Source of the DNA: Phialocephala subalpina
Lineage: Eukaryota > Ascomycota > Leotiomycetes > Helotiales > Mollisiaceae
Assembly: GCA_900073065.1 (NCBI GenBank)
Contig: FJOG01000044.1
Location: 191,736 to 225,091, forward strand
Length of the DNA: 33,356 nt
Reading direction: 5' to 3'
The notes beneath the pieces are model-generated. The model was not told where the DNA came from. It searched no databases and saw only the letters and a list, made by a program, of their open reading frames with translations. A program made the position numbers and the translations under genes. Positions 10,738 to 20,744 of the stretch are shown piece by piece. Position 1 is the first letter of the stretch. Each line of letters opens with the position of its first letter.

Positions 10738-11700
10738 ATGAAAGGGGAAAGATCGAGGGCGCTACTTTGGCCGGTATATCTCAAGTTAAAATCGCCGACG
10801 TGATAAAGCACGGCGAGAGTATTATACGCGGTATATTTACACTCGAAATATTAAGAACTAACGGCGCTTTTTTACCTCGAAAAAGCTATCTTTCGATTTA
10901 TAATGAATAAGATTAGCGAATAATATTACGAGACCTCCGAAAATACCTCAAAAAAACTTTTTAGTACCGCTAAGAAGATATAAGCCTTATAATAAGCAAT
11001 ATTTACATTAAGAACTTAATACGTTACTATAGGCTTAAGTATTAGTATACTAAAAAGAGGCTTGAATTAATAGTAGCTATAATTATTAATAAGCTTCTTT
11101 AGTGCCGAGTTAAGGAGTATTAGACCGTTAATAAATAGCGTTAATATATATAGAGTAATAAGTGTTCTATAGAGCGGGATAAAAGTGTAAAGCAAGAATG
11201 GGTATAAAAGACTTTAGCCGATAAATAAAAGCCGCAAATAATTATAATATATAAGAATAGAAAGCAAATGAGAGTGATAATTTAAGTAGCCTTTGGGAGC
11301 AATAAAGAAAGATATCCTCTATTTATTTTGGAGCGTGATTTCGAGTCTAAGAAGTATGGGTATATTACCGATTTATATATCTAAGTATTAGAACATCGAT
11401 TTCTCGAGTATTATTACGACGAGCTTATTTTTATATAAGATAACGCTTTTATTTATACTACTAAAAAAGTCAAAGAATAATTCAAGGAAAACGATATAAA
11501 TACGATTAATTGGCCTCTTTACTCCCCGGATTTTAACCCTATTAAACACGCTTAATAAAAACTTAAAAAACAAGTCCAAAAGATATTCCCTAAGGTTATA
11601 AATACTAAGGGGGAATCAGAAAAAAATAAGAAAGCTTTAAAAGAAGTTTTAAAGGCTATTTGGCTTATTGTTCTTGGCTCTTTTTTTTAGTCTTTAGTGG
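10738..11700 (+). pseudogene. Decayed Tc1/mariner transposase
   Basis: The N-terminal helix-turn-helix part is readable from about 10738 (RGKIEGATLAGISQVKIADV, then RGIFTLEILRTNGAFLPRK). The C-terminal catalytic part is readable near 11415-11570: a stop followed by DNAFIYTTKKVKE, another stop, then INTINWPLYSPDFNPIKHA and two more stops. Family members read QDNA-x-IHT-A and WPPYSPDLNPIEHAW here. The stops therefore sit where Gln or Trp codons are expected, as C-to-T and G-to-A changes would produce, and the last catalytic acid (the E of NPIEH) has become Lys. No active enzyme can be made. The middle is too degraded to read with confidence. Confidence 0.8.
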
Positions 11701-11916
11701 AGAATATACCTAATAGGATTAAGGCTTGCATTAAGGCAAAGGGCTAGCATACGAAGTACTAAGGTAGCTAGGGTGGATTTTGTCTTAAGGGGAAAATATA
11801 ATTATTATTTCTTATTAATTTACTTCAAAAATCAAGGGGATAGCTATTAGAATGGTTGTTTTGTGTAATAATAAGTCGAATAGATTTCTTTGATATTTTC
11901 TGGTTAAAGCTTCAAC

Positions 11917-11941
11917 CGCACAGACTTATTGTCTAGTACTG
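11917..11941 (-). repeat. 3' terminal inverted repeat of the Tc1-like element
   Basis: Inverted partner of 10574-10598; it ends ACTG directly before the TA duplication. Confidence 0.75.
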
Positions 11942-12967
11942 TAAACCACATTATTCATTTTGCCAAACGGAGCGTTCTGGATGTGTACGGTTTGATGGAA
12001 GGGTGTAGGAGAGAAGTGTACAAAGACGGAAAGATTCCATTTGGTAATAAAATGAGATGGGTGTTGGGTGATAGTAGCGCTTTTATCAGAAGAACGGCAA
12101 ATCTGCAGCAGCAACATGCGGCGTTGAATGCTGAAATTGCTTTTTTGAGGCAGATTGACTTGTTGAAGCCACTTGAGAGGATGGTGACGACGACATTCGA
12201 GAACGTTGAACTACTGAGCATGGAGAGGAGGAAGAAAAGTAAGAACTTTGACAGTATCGTGATTGTCAGCGGTATGATATGACCAACCTTGCATGGGAAA
12301 AGACAAAGCTGATTCATCGGCAATAGATCTTGGCCCATCCGATCTTGATGACTCTCTAGTCGATGCACCAGATATTGAAGAGATAAAGCCGCTGGCTCTA
12401 CCAAATCGAGTTCCTCGTAGTATGTCCTCTGTCAGTGGTACATCACAGCCCTTTCTGGTGAAACGGAGGATGGACGAAGACACGAAGCTGGCTGGCGGGT
12501 CAGATTTCGGGCCGTCCACAGAATCGGTTACTGGTACTTCAACTTTGGGAAGACTAACACCTCAAAACTCACCAGCAAGACTACCTAGCACCGTCTCTAC
12601 AGTTAGTGGCATGTACTGATCAACTCTGATGAGAATTTTATTGTATAGAATGAGGAAACTGATATGCGATCTAGACCTTGGCCTTTCTCCCAGTCGTCCA
12701 AGGATTGAAGAGAAGACTCCTCTACCTTCACCCATCAGAATCCTCGAGGAGAGATTTAGCCGCACGGTCACTAAAGAAGACAGCTCATACTTTGACGGTA
12801 TGATACCAGTTGCCTCTGAAAGTCGTGAAGAGCAGGCTGGAATGGAAGTTGTTGGGTCCGTCGAACCTGAAGACGATGATCCCGAGGAGGCATTCTACCA
12901 AGATTTGAGAAGGGAAGAGGAGGAACGTCAACGAAGGATGGCATCACGAAGGAGACCTCATCAGTAA

Positions 12968-13292
12968 ACCTCTCCTCGACAGATTATGTCTCGCGACTTT
13001 GAATGAGCGTCGACGCATTGATCGTCAATCATTCAGAGGAGAAAGGAGGCCAATGGGCAGACGTAGTATGAGGGTTCCATTTACTCAGAAAATCATCAAG
13101 CACAACATTCATTTGGAAATCGACCAAGTATTATGCAAGGCAAATGTCCAACGTTCCACAAAGCCCCAGCCTCGTCTTGATTCAGCCACCAAGCCACCAA
13201 GCCACAGCTTCCAGCCGCACACCGCTCCACAACTTCAGGCAGACTTCAACCTCGCACTTGCGGCATGCAACGTTACATTCCATCATCACAGC
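12968..13292. other. Gap between interrupted gene and CorA-like gene
   Basis: A plus-strand frame is open here (12999 onward) and runs in phase into the CorA-like gene, so an upstream start for that gene cannot be excluded. The stretch 13160-13290 is rich in C and A and looks like a leader. No other feature seen. Confidence 0.4.
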
Positions 13293-14935
13293 ATGGACGC
13301 TCCAATCTACGACGGCCACTTCAACTCGCTGACATTTGGGTTCGAGACCACCTTAGGTTATTATGACTTCAGCGACGAGGCCGTTATTAAGGAAAAAGTG
13401 GGGTACCAATACGACGAGGCTGGCTGCGAGAAGGCTGAGGACGAAACTTGGATCGACGGCGATGAACTTGTCAAGAATCTACCATTCTTGGTAGGATTTT
13501 TTCCTTGAAGAAAAGAGAAGCTTATACTGACATGAACTCAGTCAACGATAACAGAAAATGGACTACCAAGTCACGATTTGCCAAATGGACAGGCAGAGAA
13601 ACCTCGAATCAAGCTTCTGTGAGCATCTATACCAGTTGAATATCAGTCCTCATTACTGATTATTGGCTCTAAAGTGTGGCATATGGCCTCCCACGAAACA
13701 GAGAAATTGCTATGAGGAGGGATCACTTCCTCGACATAATGGAAGCATGTCAATTTCCCGCGGCCTTCTACCAAGCGATGTGCGAAAGAACAGGGCATTT
13801 CGCACACTTCACTGAGTTCAAGGATGATGATATACCGGGATGGATTTGTAAGTCCTTTTAAGCTCCTGCACAGCACCTCTCAGATAATTGATCGTCCCAG
13901 CTATTGTGGTCAAAACCCCACACTGTGCAGCGAATTTCTCCGTCGTTCTCCGCACACGCATCAGCGATCGCTCAACCGTCTGTCTCCTCATTATCCAAGA
14001 CGATGAGATGCTCCACAAAATAACGACTCGTATGCAAGCCCGCAAAACCATCTTGCAAGAAGCACCACTTCAGATGCTTCATATCATCTGCGAAGAGTAT
14101 GGATGTGCGAATGAAGCATGGCGGCAAGAGCTTGACCACTCGATTGTTGAGATGGAGCAGCGAATTGTGATGACTGGCTCCGACATCGATACTTTCGACA
14201 AGAGTATCAACAAGGACGAGCCACTGATCCGCAAGTTGCATCGGACGAATACCAATCTTACGTGGCTGGACTGCACCACGAACTTTGAGCGGAATTTGCT
14301 AGAGTTTTCGCAGGAAGTTATTAATCTGTGCGAAGCGATACGCGAAAGACAATCTATGAAAGCACTTTCTCGTAGAAGTCGAATGAGAGTAGAGCAGGAG
14401 ATCAGGTCAAGTCTCAATAGCTGTTCAAATCGCCATTATCACGTGAAGGGTCTGCAGGAACGAGCGAAGGTGCAAAACAGCACAGCAGGTGTAGTCTCTA
14501 ACCCAAAGGGAGGACTTGCTAACATGAGATAGCTATCGTCTCAAATTTCACAGCGCGACAGTCGAATCAATCTCTCCACAGCGCGGGATTCGAAAGACAT
14601 TGCTCGCTCGACATTGAGAGATGGCAAAGCCATGAAGACGATTGCCGTCTTAGGTTTGGTGTTCTTACCCGCAACACTAATTGCAGTGAGTTCTTTGGAT
14701 TGAAATAAGAAATACATGATGGCTAATCAGCCACTAGAGTATTTATGGCACTGGTATCTTCGATTTTCGCTCTGAAGGTGTGGTTGTCTCGAGCCTCTGG
14801 TGGACGTATGCGGTGGCCACTTTTGGCTTGACTTGTGTAGTTCTTATGCTTTGGGCTGCTTATATTCGTCAAGCAAATAGAGTCGAGGTCGCGAAGAAGG
14901 TGTCCGAGGTGGAGAAAGGTGATAAGTGGGCATGA
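13293..14935 (+). CDS. CorA-like (Mg2+ transporter-related) fungal membrane protein
   Basis: Six-exon gene for about 462 residues: 13293-13490, 13542-13618, 13675-13847, 13901-14490, 14533-14685 and 14738-14935, with all phases consistent. The long N-terminal part is soluble and helical. The C-terminal part has the CorA layout: a coiled region with QISQRDSR and ARDSKDIARSTLRDGKAM, a first membrane helix TIAVLGLVFLPATLIA (about 380-398), a short loop IYGTGIFDF, then a second helix (about 417-439). Bacterial CorA has GMN in that loop. Here YGTG takes its place, as in many fungal relatives whose transport activity is unproven. The intron at 14491-14532 uses a weak GTAGTC donor, chosen because it alone keeps the frame; the GTGTAG four bases earlier does not. 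The tail is basic and probably cytosolic. Confidence 0.8.
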
Positions 14936-14939
14936 ACAA

Positions 14940-15194
14940 GGATTCCACGGCGTTCACCTCATCTGCGCTTTGCAACCTCCATGACTTCACTTCCGTCGCG
15001 CCATTCCAGCTTATATACGCCTTGCCGTCCTTGACCTTGATAGCCGGAGGTTCTTTTGGCCGACCAACCCATTGACTCTTGAACGTACGATATGACTTCA
15101 CCAGTTCGAAGTCCAGGATCTCGAAAATCATAGCTGGTCCGGGGTGAGCGCCACGACAGCGGCTTTCGAGTCTGAAGCTCTTGTCGAGAGGCAA
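14940..15194 (-). pseudogene. Probable C-terminal fragment of a fungal arylsulfotransferase-like gene
   Basis: The minus-strand frame contains FKSQWVGRPKEPPAIKVKDG followed by KAYISWNGATEVKSWRL. This resembles the region R-G-x-P-K-x-P-P and AYVSWNGAT-x-V of fungal arylsulfotransferase (ASST) family proteins, which are normally several hundred residues long. Only some 65 residues are recognisable, with no continuation upstream toward the gap. Downstream the frame simply runs antisense through the end of the CorA-like gene. It is most likely a relic left by deletion or rearrangement near the repeat region. Identification is from pattern memory. Confidence 0.4.
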
Positions 15195-15576
15195 GCGCGA
15201 CTATGAGGTTGATGGCAGAGACCTTCCGAGCGACGAAGACTTGAGGAACTCATATACGAGGCTGTCATTGGCCGTTTGGACTTCAGATAAAGAGCTGGAA
15301 ATAAGAAGATATTAAACCCGGAAAGTAGGAAGCTTGCAAATTTAGAATCCTCTGAAATGTTCTAGACGGAGTATAGTAGAGTTCAAATACAATTTCAGAC
15401 AAGTGGTGCTCGAACGTAGGGCCAAACGGAGCCATGCGAAAGGAAGGGGTATTGTCACGTGTAATTCGTAGTCTTTGGCGGGCTTTCGCTAGCCCGGTTT
15501 CCACTTAAAATATTTTGAATAGGGCATTCTGTGAGAGTTTCTATCGAGCATTCTGCATTTCTATCTAAGTCATATT
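15195..15576. other. Short unique stretch before the gap
   Basis: No recognisable gene. A minus-strand open frame at 15283-15504 has no family features. Composition is close to that of neighbouring genes. Confidence 0.35.
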
Positions 15577-16132
15577 NNNNNNNNNNNNNNNNNNNNNNNN
15601 NNNNNNNNNNNNNNNNNNNNNNNNNNNNNNNNNNNNNNNNNNNNNNNNNNNNNNNNNNNNNNNNNNNNNNNNNNNNNNNNNNNNNNNNNNNNNNNNNNNN
15701 NNNNNNNNNNNNNNNNNNNNNNNNNNNNNNNNNNNNNNNNNNNNNNNNNNNNNNNNNNNNNNNNNNNNNNNNNNNNNNNNNNNNNNNNNNNNNNNNNNNN
15801 NNNNNNNNNNNNNNNNNNNNNNNNNNNNNNNNNNNNNNNNNNNNNNNNNNNNNNNNNNNNNNNNNNNNNNNNNNNNNNNNNNNNNNNNNNNNNNNNNNNN
15901 NNNNNNNNNNNNNNNNNNNNNNNNNNNNNNNNNNNNNNNNNNNNNNNNNNNNNNNNNNNNNNNNNNNNNNNNNNNNNNNNNNNNNNNNNNNNNNNNNNNN
16001 NNNNNNNNNNNNNNNNNNNNNNNNNNNNNNNNNNNNNNNNNNNNNNNNNNNNNNNNNNNNNNNNNNNNNNNNNNNNNNNNNNNNNNNNNNNNNNNNNNNN
16101 NNNNNNNNNNNNNNNNNNNNNNNNNNNNNNNN
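15577..16132. other. Assembly gap (556 N)
   Basis: Unknown bases. Open frames drawn across it are artefacts. It lies between a gene fragment and a relic-gene or repeat region, so the assembly probably broke in repeated sequence. Confidence 0.98.
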
Positions 16133-16289
16133 TGTTCCCTGTGGCTAGGAAATGACAACGCTAGGCGATTTGGGAGTCATAAATATATAAAACGGAGCTA
16201 TATTAGGGTTTAACTTCCCTTAGGCTTACGACGGTAAACTAATGTACTATTCCTCAGTTAGTGACTAACAAGGGGGGAAATAGAAGGAC
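16133..16289. other. Repeat-like sequence after the gap
   Basis: Contains TAAATATATAAAAC and a purine run (AAGGGGGGAAATAGAAGGA near 16269-16287). Such a run can be a retroelement polypurine tract, but no LTR follows, so I make no firm call. Confidence 0.3.
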
Positions 16290-17060
16290 TAGCACTATAT
16301 ATCTCGTAGTATGGATATAGCCTTTAGTCTCTTAGCGCTTATCTCATCTTTGCTACTAGCACCTGAATCTCATCGTACTCCCAGCCCATAGTTTCTTTCA
16401 GTATATATAATGCAAATCCCTCGAGCGACTAATCCAAAAATAATAGCGTATATAGACCAACGAGCTTTAGCTTCGGATCCGAGGTCTATCCACCGATTAG
16501 AACTTTCTATTTCATCTTTACCACATCCATGGAGCCTGCGTCGATAATTTACTGCTTTATCTGGGCCGCGACTTTAAAGGTTTTGCCCATTTTCTCGCTG
16601 TACTCAGTGAATAGATTATTCCATTGGACGAAAACGTGATCCGGGCCGACCTTATCGGACTTCGTAGCGATATTGAACTCGAGCTCCTCGATTAAGCCGC
16701 CGAGTTTGGTGTGCCAAAAGCATTACGCGTAGAGCGCCGGCCAATCGCTAATGCTACCATGCAAATTCCGGATATGCATGAAGTCGAAGTAGTTAACGGA
16801 CTAGGTCCACGGCATCTGCGCGTCGTTGATCTCGAATTTGCAGTTGGGAGGCACCCAGGCGGGCTGAATTGGGGAGATATTTGTGCCAACTACCTCCGCC
16901 GAGGGGAATTGGTCGGCAAAGTCCTTGGAACAAGAAGTTAATAGCGTGCAACTGCTAAAGGGAATTAGTTCTAGCTTATATAGCCTATATACCGATACTA
17001 GTTCCAATATCCAAGACATTCTGCGGCAAGCGGGTGAGCTACATAGCATGAGAAGGATAG
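16290..17060 (-). pseudogene. Decayed LaeA-like SAM-dependent methyltransferase
   Basis: Read on the minus strand in more than one frame, the ordered motifs of LaeA-like fungal methyltransferases can be followed. They are [18 protein letters not shown] (motif I, normally VLDIGTGTGIWAI, about 17001-17030); [14 protein letters not shown] and [17 protein letters not shown], then DAQMPW (about 16806-16930); and FDFMHIRNLHGSISDWPALY. Further on come GGLIEELEFNIATKSD, VGPDHVFVQWNNLFTEYSEK, MGKTFKVAAQIKQ, EGFALYILKETMGWEYDEIQ and VLVAKMR. Stops stand where Trp or Gln is expected (GIW to GI-stop, AQ to A-stop), and at least two frameshifts occur, so it is non-functional. The N-terminal region beyond about 17060 is unreadable. 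LaeA itself regulates secondary metabolism; members of the wider family have varied or unknown roles. Confidence 0.8.
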
Positions 17061-17129
17061 CCAACTTAGAGGTTATTAACTTGAGGGTAATTACCAAGAG
17101 GCGCAAGGAAGAGTTAATCGTCTAATAGA

Positions 17130-18655
17130 AGCATTAAATAATAATGCCTATATAATTATTAAGGTTTATAATAGCCTAGAAAAACCTTAGAATTTACGTG
17201 ATATCTAAGTTATTATTCTATTAATTATCGTTTGAAACTTTAGCAAGGATTATTAATTAATTACTTTAAATTGGATTTACTTGATTTATTAATATTTTAT
17301 TGTTTTTGAATTCCAAAAAGTCTTATTATAAATTTAATAATAATAAAAAATATTATTTATTAAGAAGATAATAAATTCCGCGATTTTATTTGATTCTTAT
17401 ATTAATTATATTTATAAAAAGATTATCAAAGCTTTTAATTTATTTGTCCCTAATTAAAAAATAAATTTTATTTCCAAAATTTAAATTTTATTTAAATTAA
17501 TTAATATTTTTTCGAATTCAAATAATATTTATAATAAGAATTAAAATCGTTTTAACTTTATATTATTGGGGTTTAATATTAATTATATTATATTTCGCAA
17601 TAATAATAGTGGTTTAAAAATTACGTAATAATTAAATTTTATATTTATTTCGGAATTTTACTTTTTATATAATTATATAAACTTTTTCTTTTGAGAGAAT
17701 ATACCAAATAAAATGAATTATAAAATATAAAATTAAAATCTTAATATTTAATAATTAGTTTGATATTAAATATATCTTTTTATACTAATAAATAATATTG
17801 AAAATATAATATAAATAAAAAAGTTCTAATAAAATTAAATGAGATTTCCTTTAAGAAAAAAAATTAAATTTGAATTTATTAATTTAATAAATATAAATAT
17901 ATTATAATTTTATAATTAAAAAATATTATTCAATATAAATTAATTATAAAAAATAATACTTTAAAATAAATTTATTAAGAAGATTTCTAATCGAGATAAT
18001 AAAATATTCTTTCGATATACTTTTAATATCCTTAAAATATTTTTTAAATTAAAGTATAATTTTATTGGAAATATAATTCGTAAAAATTTTAAAGAATATA
18101 ATAAAATAAAATATATACTTTATTATAAATTTTATTTTGAATTTAAATATAAAAGAAAATATTTGATTTTATATAAATAATAAAAAAAGATTAAAAAGTT
18201 TATTAGAAAATTTATTAGAATAATAAGATTATATTTTTATTTTTATAAGAAAAAAACGCGTAATATTATTTATAAATTATTAAAACATATTTTATTCTTT
18301 TTTATTAATAAATAATTAAAAAGTATAATAAAAGAATAATACCCTTTAATATATTATTAAAATAATAAGAAATTATATAAGAGAATAAAATATTTCTTTC
18401 TTTTAATAATTTGTTTAATTATTAAATTTCTTTTTTATTAAAAATATACTTAGTAAAAAGAAATATAAGATTAAGAATATAAGAATAATAAAAAGAATAT
18501 TAAAGGAAATTTGGCCTCAAATTAAATTAGAACGCTTAAGAAGTTAAACGTTAATATAAAAAAGAAAATAAATATTTATATTTCAAATAAAAGTAAAATA
18601 ATAAAATATTAAATTAATTCTTTTTTAATTTAAGAATAAAAGGAATCAAATTATT
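17130..18655. repeat. AT-rich island, RIP-degraded DNA
   Basis: Almost entirely A and T, with no usable open frame, and sharp composition changes near 17130 and 18655. It separates the methyltransferase relic from the seven-gene cluster. No element identity can be read; I did not find a convincing long match to the other two islands. Confidence 0.75.
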
Positions 18656-19125
18656 AGTTGTGAAATTATAAGAGTTCAAAGTGGGTAGGGCCCTTAGTAC
18701 GTGATTCATGGATAACCCCTGGAATCGATTGTACAAGATCTAAGCTCTAGGACTTCTACTTCAACTTAGACATGAGATGTTTACGCCGTTCGACTTGTAT
18801 TCAAATTACATCTATTAGACGGATACGAGCAGAATGCAATTCTGTCTCTTGGATGCCAACTTTACATTGCTCAATAGGACCAGAGTTAGATTTATTATTG
18901 AAAAATGAATGGACAAGGCTACCTTGACTTCTTCTCAATCGCATTCATGGCGGGGCACAACCTCGAACTTGGGCATTGGCGATATAAGGACATGGGAAAG
19001 AAACGTGCAGTATCACACACTTTGACCTGGCGCCACCAAGAGATGTACATTCGGTATAATTGAAATAAAATCGGACCTAAAGATATCTAAGTAAGCTGCC
19101 GAAAAGCAAACATCATCTTTCCATT
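18656..19125. other. 3' flank of the first dioxygenase gene, no gene recognised
   Basis: Normal composition returns. No open frame of interest. It probably holds the 3' untranslated region of the minus-strand gene ending at 19126. Confidence 0.4.
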
Positions 19126-19995
19126 TCAAAGCCCAATCTGCGCTCCAAGCTCCTTCACGTCAATACACCACAAACCCGGGGAGCCTTTAGGATACACTGA
19201 TCGGAATCCAACCATCTGCTGGGCTCGTCGAGACATTGTCTTGACCATCTTCATATCGACCATAAACGGGTAGGCTTCCTCAGGAGTAAGGAATCCAGGC
19301 TGGAAGGTGAATGCGCACGCGCGTCGATAAAAGTCTGTGGATTGGTTATGGCCACCACCGTGACACACCTTTCCATTGATCAAGAGACAATCTCCTTTCC
19401 TCATCTCAGCGGGAATCGTCATATCTTGATTACCGCGGTCATTGAAATCAGGCCACTTGTGACTTCCCGGAATAACACGCGTCGCTCCGTTGCCTTCAGT
19501 GAAGTCTGAGAGGGCAATGAGAAAGTTGAGAGCCACCTCTGGTCCTGCCGATCCCATAGTAACGAAAGGATGGTGATTTTCTAGGTCGCGGTGAAGTGGT
19601 TGTGCTGGATTTCCGGGACCGATCTCGATGACCTGCGCAGCACCCAGCCAATAACTGCCAGATTCCTGCTCGAATACACGAGCCGCAATCTCGTGTACGC
19701 TGTCTTTGTCCAGAAGTTCCTCGCGGAATGTTTTGCTGTGCGTGACGATATTTGTGAGGCGTTTTGTGTTGTCGCCGTGGAACACTGCCCTTTCAACGTT
19801 GTCGGGAACCTCATAACCTGGGGCAAGTTTTGCCAGTGCTGGGTCAAGTTCTGCGTTCCATGATTCAACCTGGGCAGGTGTGAGGAAGTCTTCGAGGATG
19901 ACCCCGCCGTCTTCCTCGACAATTTTGAGAATTTCTTCCGTGGAGGATATGGTAGGAATCCGGCGAAGAGTCGGTTTGGCAGTGGCGGATGGCAT
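19126..19995 (-). CDS. PhyH-type Fe(II)/2-oxoglutarate dioxygenase (cluster gene 1)
   Basis: Intronless, 289 residues from ATG 19995. Phytanoyl-CoA-dioxygenase-fold enzymes use Fe(II), O2 and 2-oxoglutarate to hydroxylate, desaturate or epoxidise small molecules. The iron triad is visible: QPLHRDLEN (His135, Asp137) and KVCHGGGHN (His212), with Arg224/Arg225 placed to bind 2-oxoglutarate. GNGATRVIPGSHKWPDF (about 168-184) is the usual family strand, and the extended GGGHNQST loop after His212 is also typical. Length and layout match fungal tailoring enzymes of the FtmOx1/AsqJ/AusE kind, but the substrate cannot be read. The frame is open up to 20205; the later ATG was chosen because the conserved part (ILKIVEEDGGVILEDFL) starts about 20 residues into it. 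Divergent from the NmrA-like gene. Confidence 0.9.
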   Translation of the reverse strand: MPSATAKPTLRRIPTISSTEEILKIVEEDGGVILEDFLTPAQVESWNAELDPALAKLAPGYEVPDNVERAVFHGDNTKRLTNIVTHSKTFREELLDKDSVHEIAARVFEQESGSYWLGAAQVIEIGPGNPAQPLHRDLENHHPFVTMGSAGPEVALNFLIALSDFTEGNGATRVIPGSHKWPDFNDRGNQDMTIPAEMRKGDCLLINGKVCHGGGHNQSTDFYRRACAFTFQPGFLTPEEAYPFMVDMKMVKTMSRRAQQMVGFRSVYPKGSPGLWCIDVKELGAQIGL

Positions 19996-20744
19996 GTTTA
20001 ATGCCGCGTTGTCTTTGAAAAGCTCCAGGTGTGGAATTTGGTACGCTTGTAAGAAGTAAGTCAAAATCACAGCATTTATCACTGGTAGGATGGTATAAGT
20101 AATATAATGGATTTGGGACCCTGTCAGAGAAAGTGTATGTAGACAGAGATGTACGGCGACAGGTAGATGGGCGTGAGTGCACCTATTCTGTCTACTTGAA
20201 AACATGGATTATCTGCGGTAGTAACGGACGCCGAGGACTGTTGGGGCAGCTCACAACGATCGGCCTTGTCGGATCCATCGCACGCCTTGGGGCCTCGCTG
20301 TGACTTACCTTTGACAGCGTAGCGTTAGTTCCTGCAGCCCTGCAACGATGACGTTAGATTCTTTGCTACTCTCTAGCTACTTTAATTTTCGCAAGTCATA
20401 GTCAGGTATTGGCTGGACAACCGACGCCGAGGACCTCAGCATTAGTTATGCTTCTCCGAGATAAGAAAATAGTCTGGAGTTACCAACTCGAGCATCATGC
20501 GACACAGAACATAGATCGATAAGTCGTGTCACAGAAGCAATGGTGGAAGTAATTAAGATCCTATCAATCGAAGTTGATTTGTGATTTTCAAACTCATTTT
20601 ACTATATTACGACAAAATATCCCTATATCTCTCTCTTCACCTGGCCCTTCACATTTGGAAAAGGTCCCAACTTCCACTTTCACTTCCTTACTCCATTACC
20701 AGCGAAGCAAAAAGACCAAGTCAACACACCACCCAGTATCTATC
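19996..20744. promoter_or_regulatory. Divergent promoter, dioxygenase 1 / NmrA-like
   Basis: 749 bp between two divergent starts. It contains a perfect 12-bp direct repeat GACGCCGAGGAC at 20227-20238 and 20423-20434, and one AGATAA (GATA-factor core) at 20459-20464. CCGAGG-type words could be sites for a Zn2Cys6 regulator such as the one encoded at 21837-23597, but this is untested. Just before 20745 is a C/A-rich leader. Confidence 0.5.

Larger units (their letters stand above)
10574..11941 (+). mobile_element. Tc1/mariner-type DNA transposon, defunct
   Basis: 1368 bp flanked by TA on both sides (10572-10573 and 11942-11943). The element starts CAGT and ends ACTG. The inverted ends share TAAGTCT-A/G-TGCG at exactly the same distance (13 bp) from each tip. 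Inside are the remains of a DDE transposase in plus orientation. The element interrupts a host open frame that becomes continuous when element plus one TA is removed, which confirms the borders. In-frame stops and AT enrichment indicate mutational decay, consistent with RIP. Confidence 0.9.
10358..12967 (+). pseudogene. Interrupted gene, possible HeLo-like helical N-terminal domain
   Basis: The frame starts at ATG 10358 with MDPASMLANVASS, followed by STPHDVRTCFDLTRRVDADV and IPETLGR. That opening is common in fungal proteins with a HeLo-like or STAND-type helical N-terminal domain. A TAA at 10433-10435 breaks the frame after 25 codons. A Tc1-like element then splits it at a TA (10572-10573). 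With the element and one TA removed, the frame runs on without shift into 11944 and beyond (KRSVLDVYGLMEGCRRE, RWVLGDSSAFIRRTANLQQQ) to a splice donor at 12239. Later exon-like blocks (about 12293-12610 and 12649-12967) are Ser/Thr- and acid-rich, and the second ends RRRPHQ-stop. Joins downstream of 12239 are uncertain. Function unknown; the domain call rests on pattern memory. Confidence 0.6.

Noticed and set aside
15531..16158. Open frames of about 200 codons on both strands
   Set aside because: They consist almost entirely of unknown bases in the assembly gap.
16269..16287. Polypurine tract of a retroelement
   Set aside because: A purine run is present, but no LTR or reverse-transcriptase remnant adjoins it, and one side is the gap.
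17130..18655. Mitochondrial or centromeric origin of the AT-rich islands
   Set aside because: Islands are short, interleaved with nuclear-type genes, and one shows the C-to-T/G-to-A pattern of RIP; no mitochondrial gene is readable.
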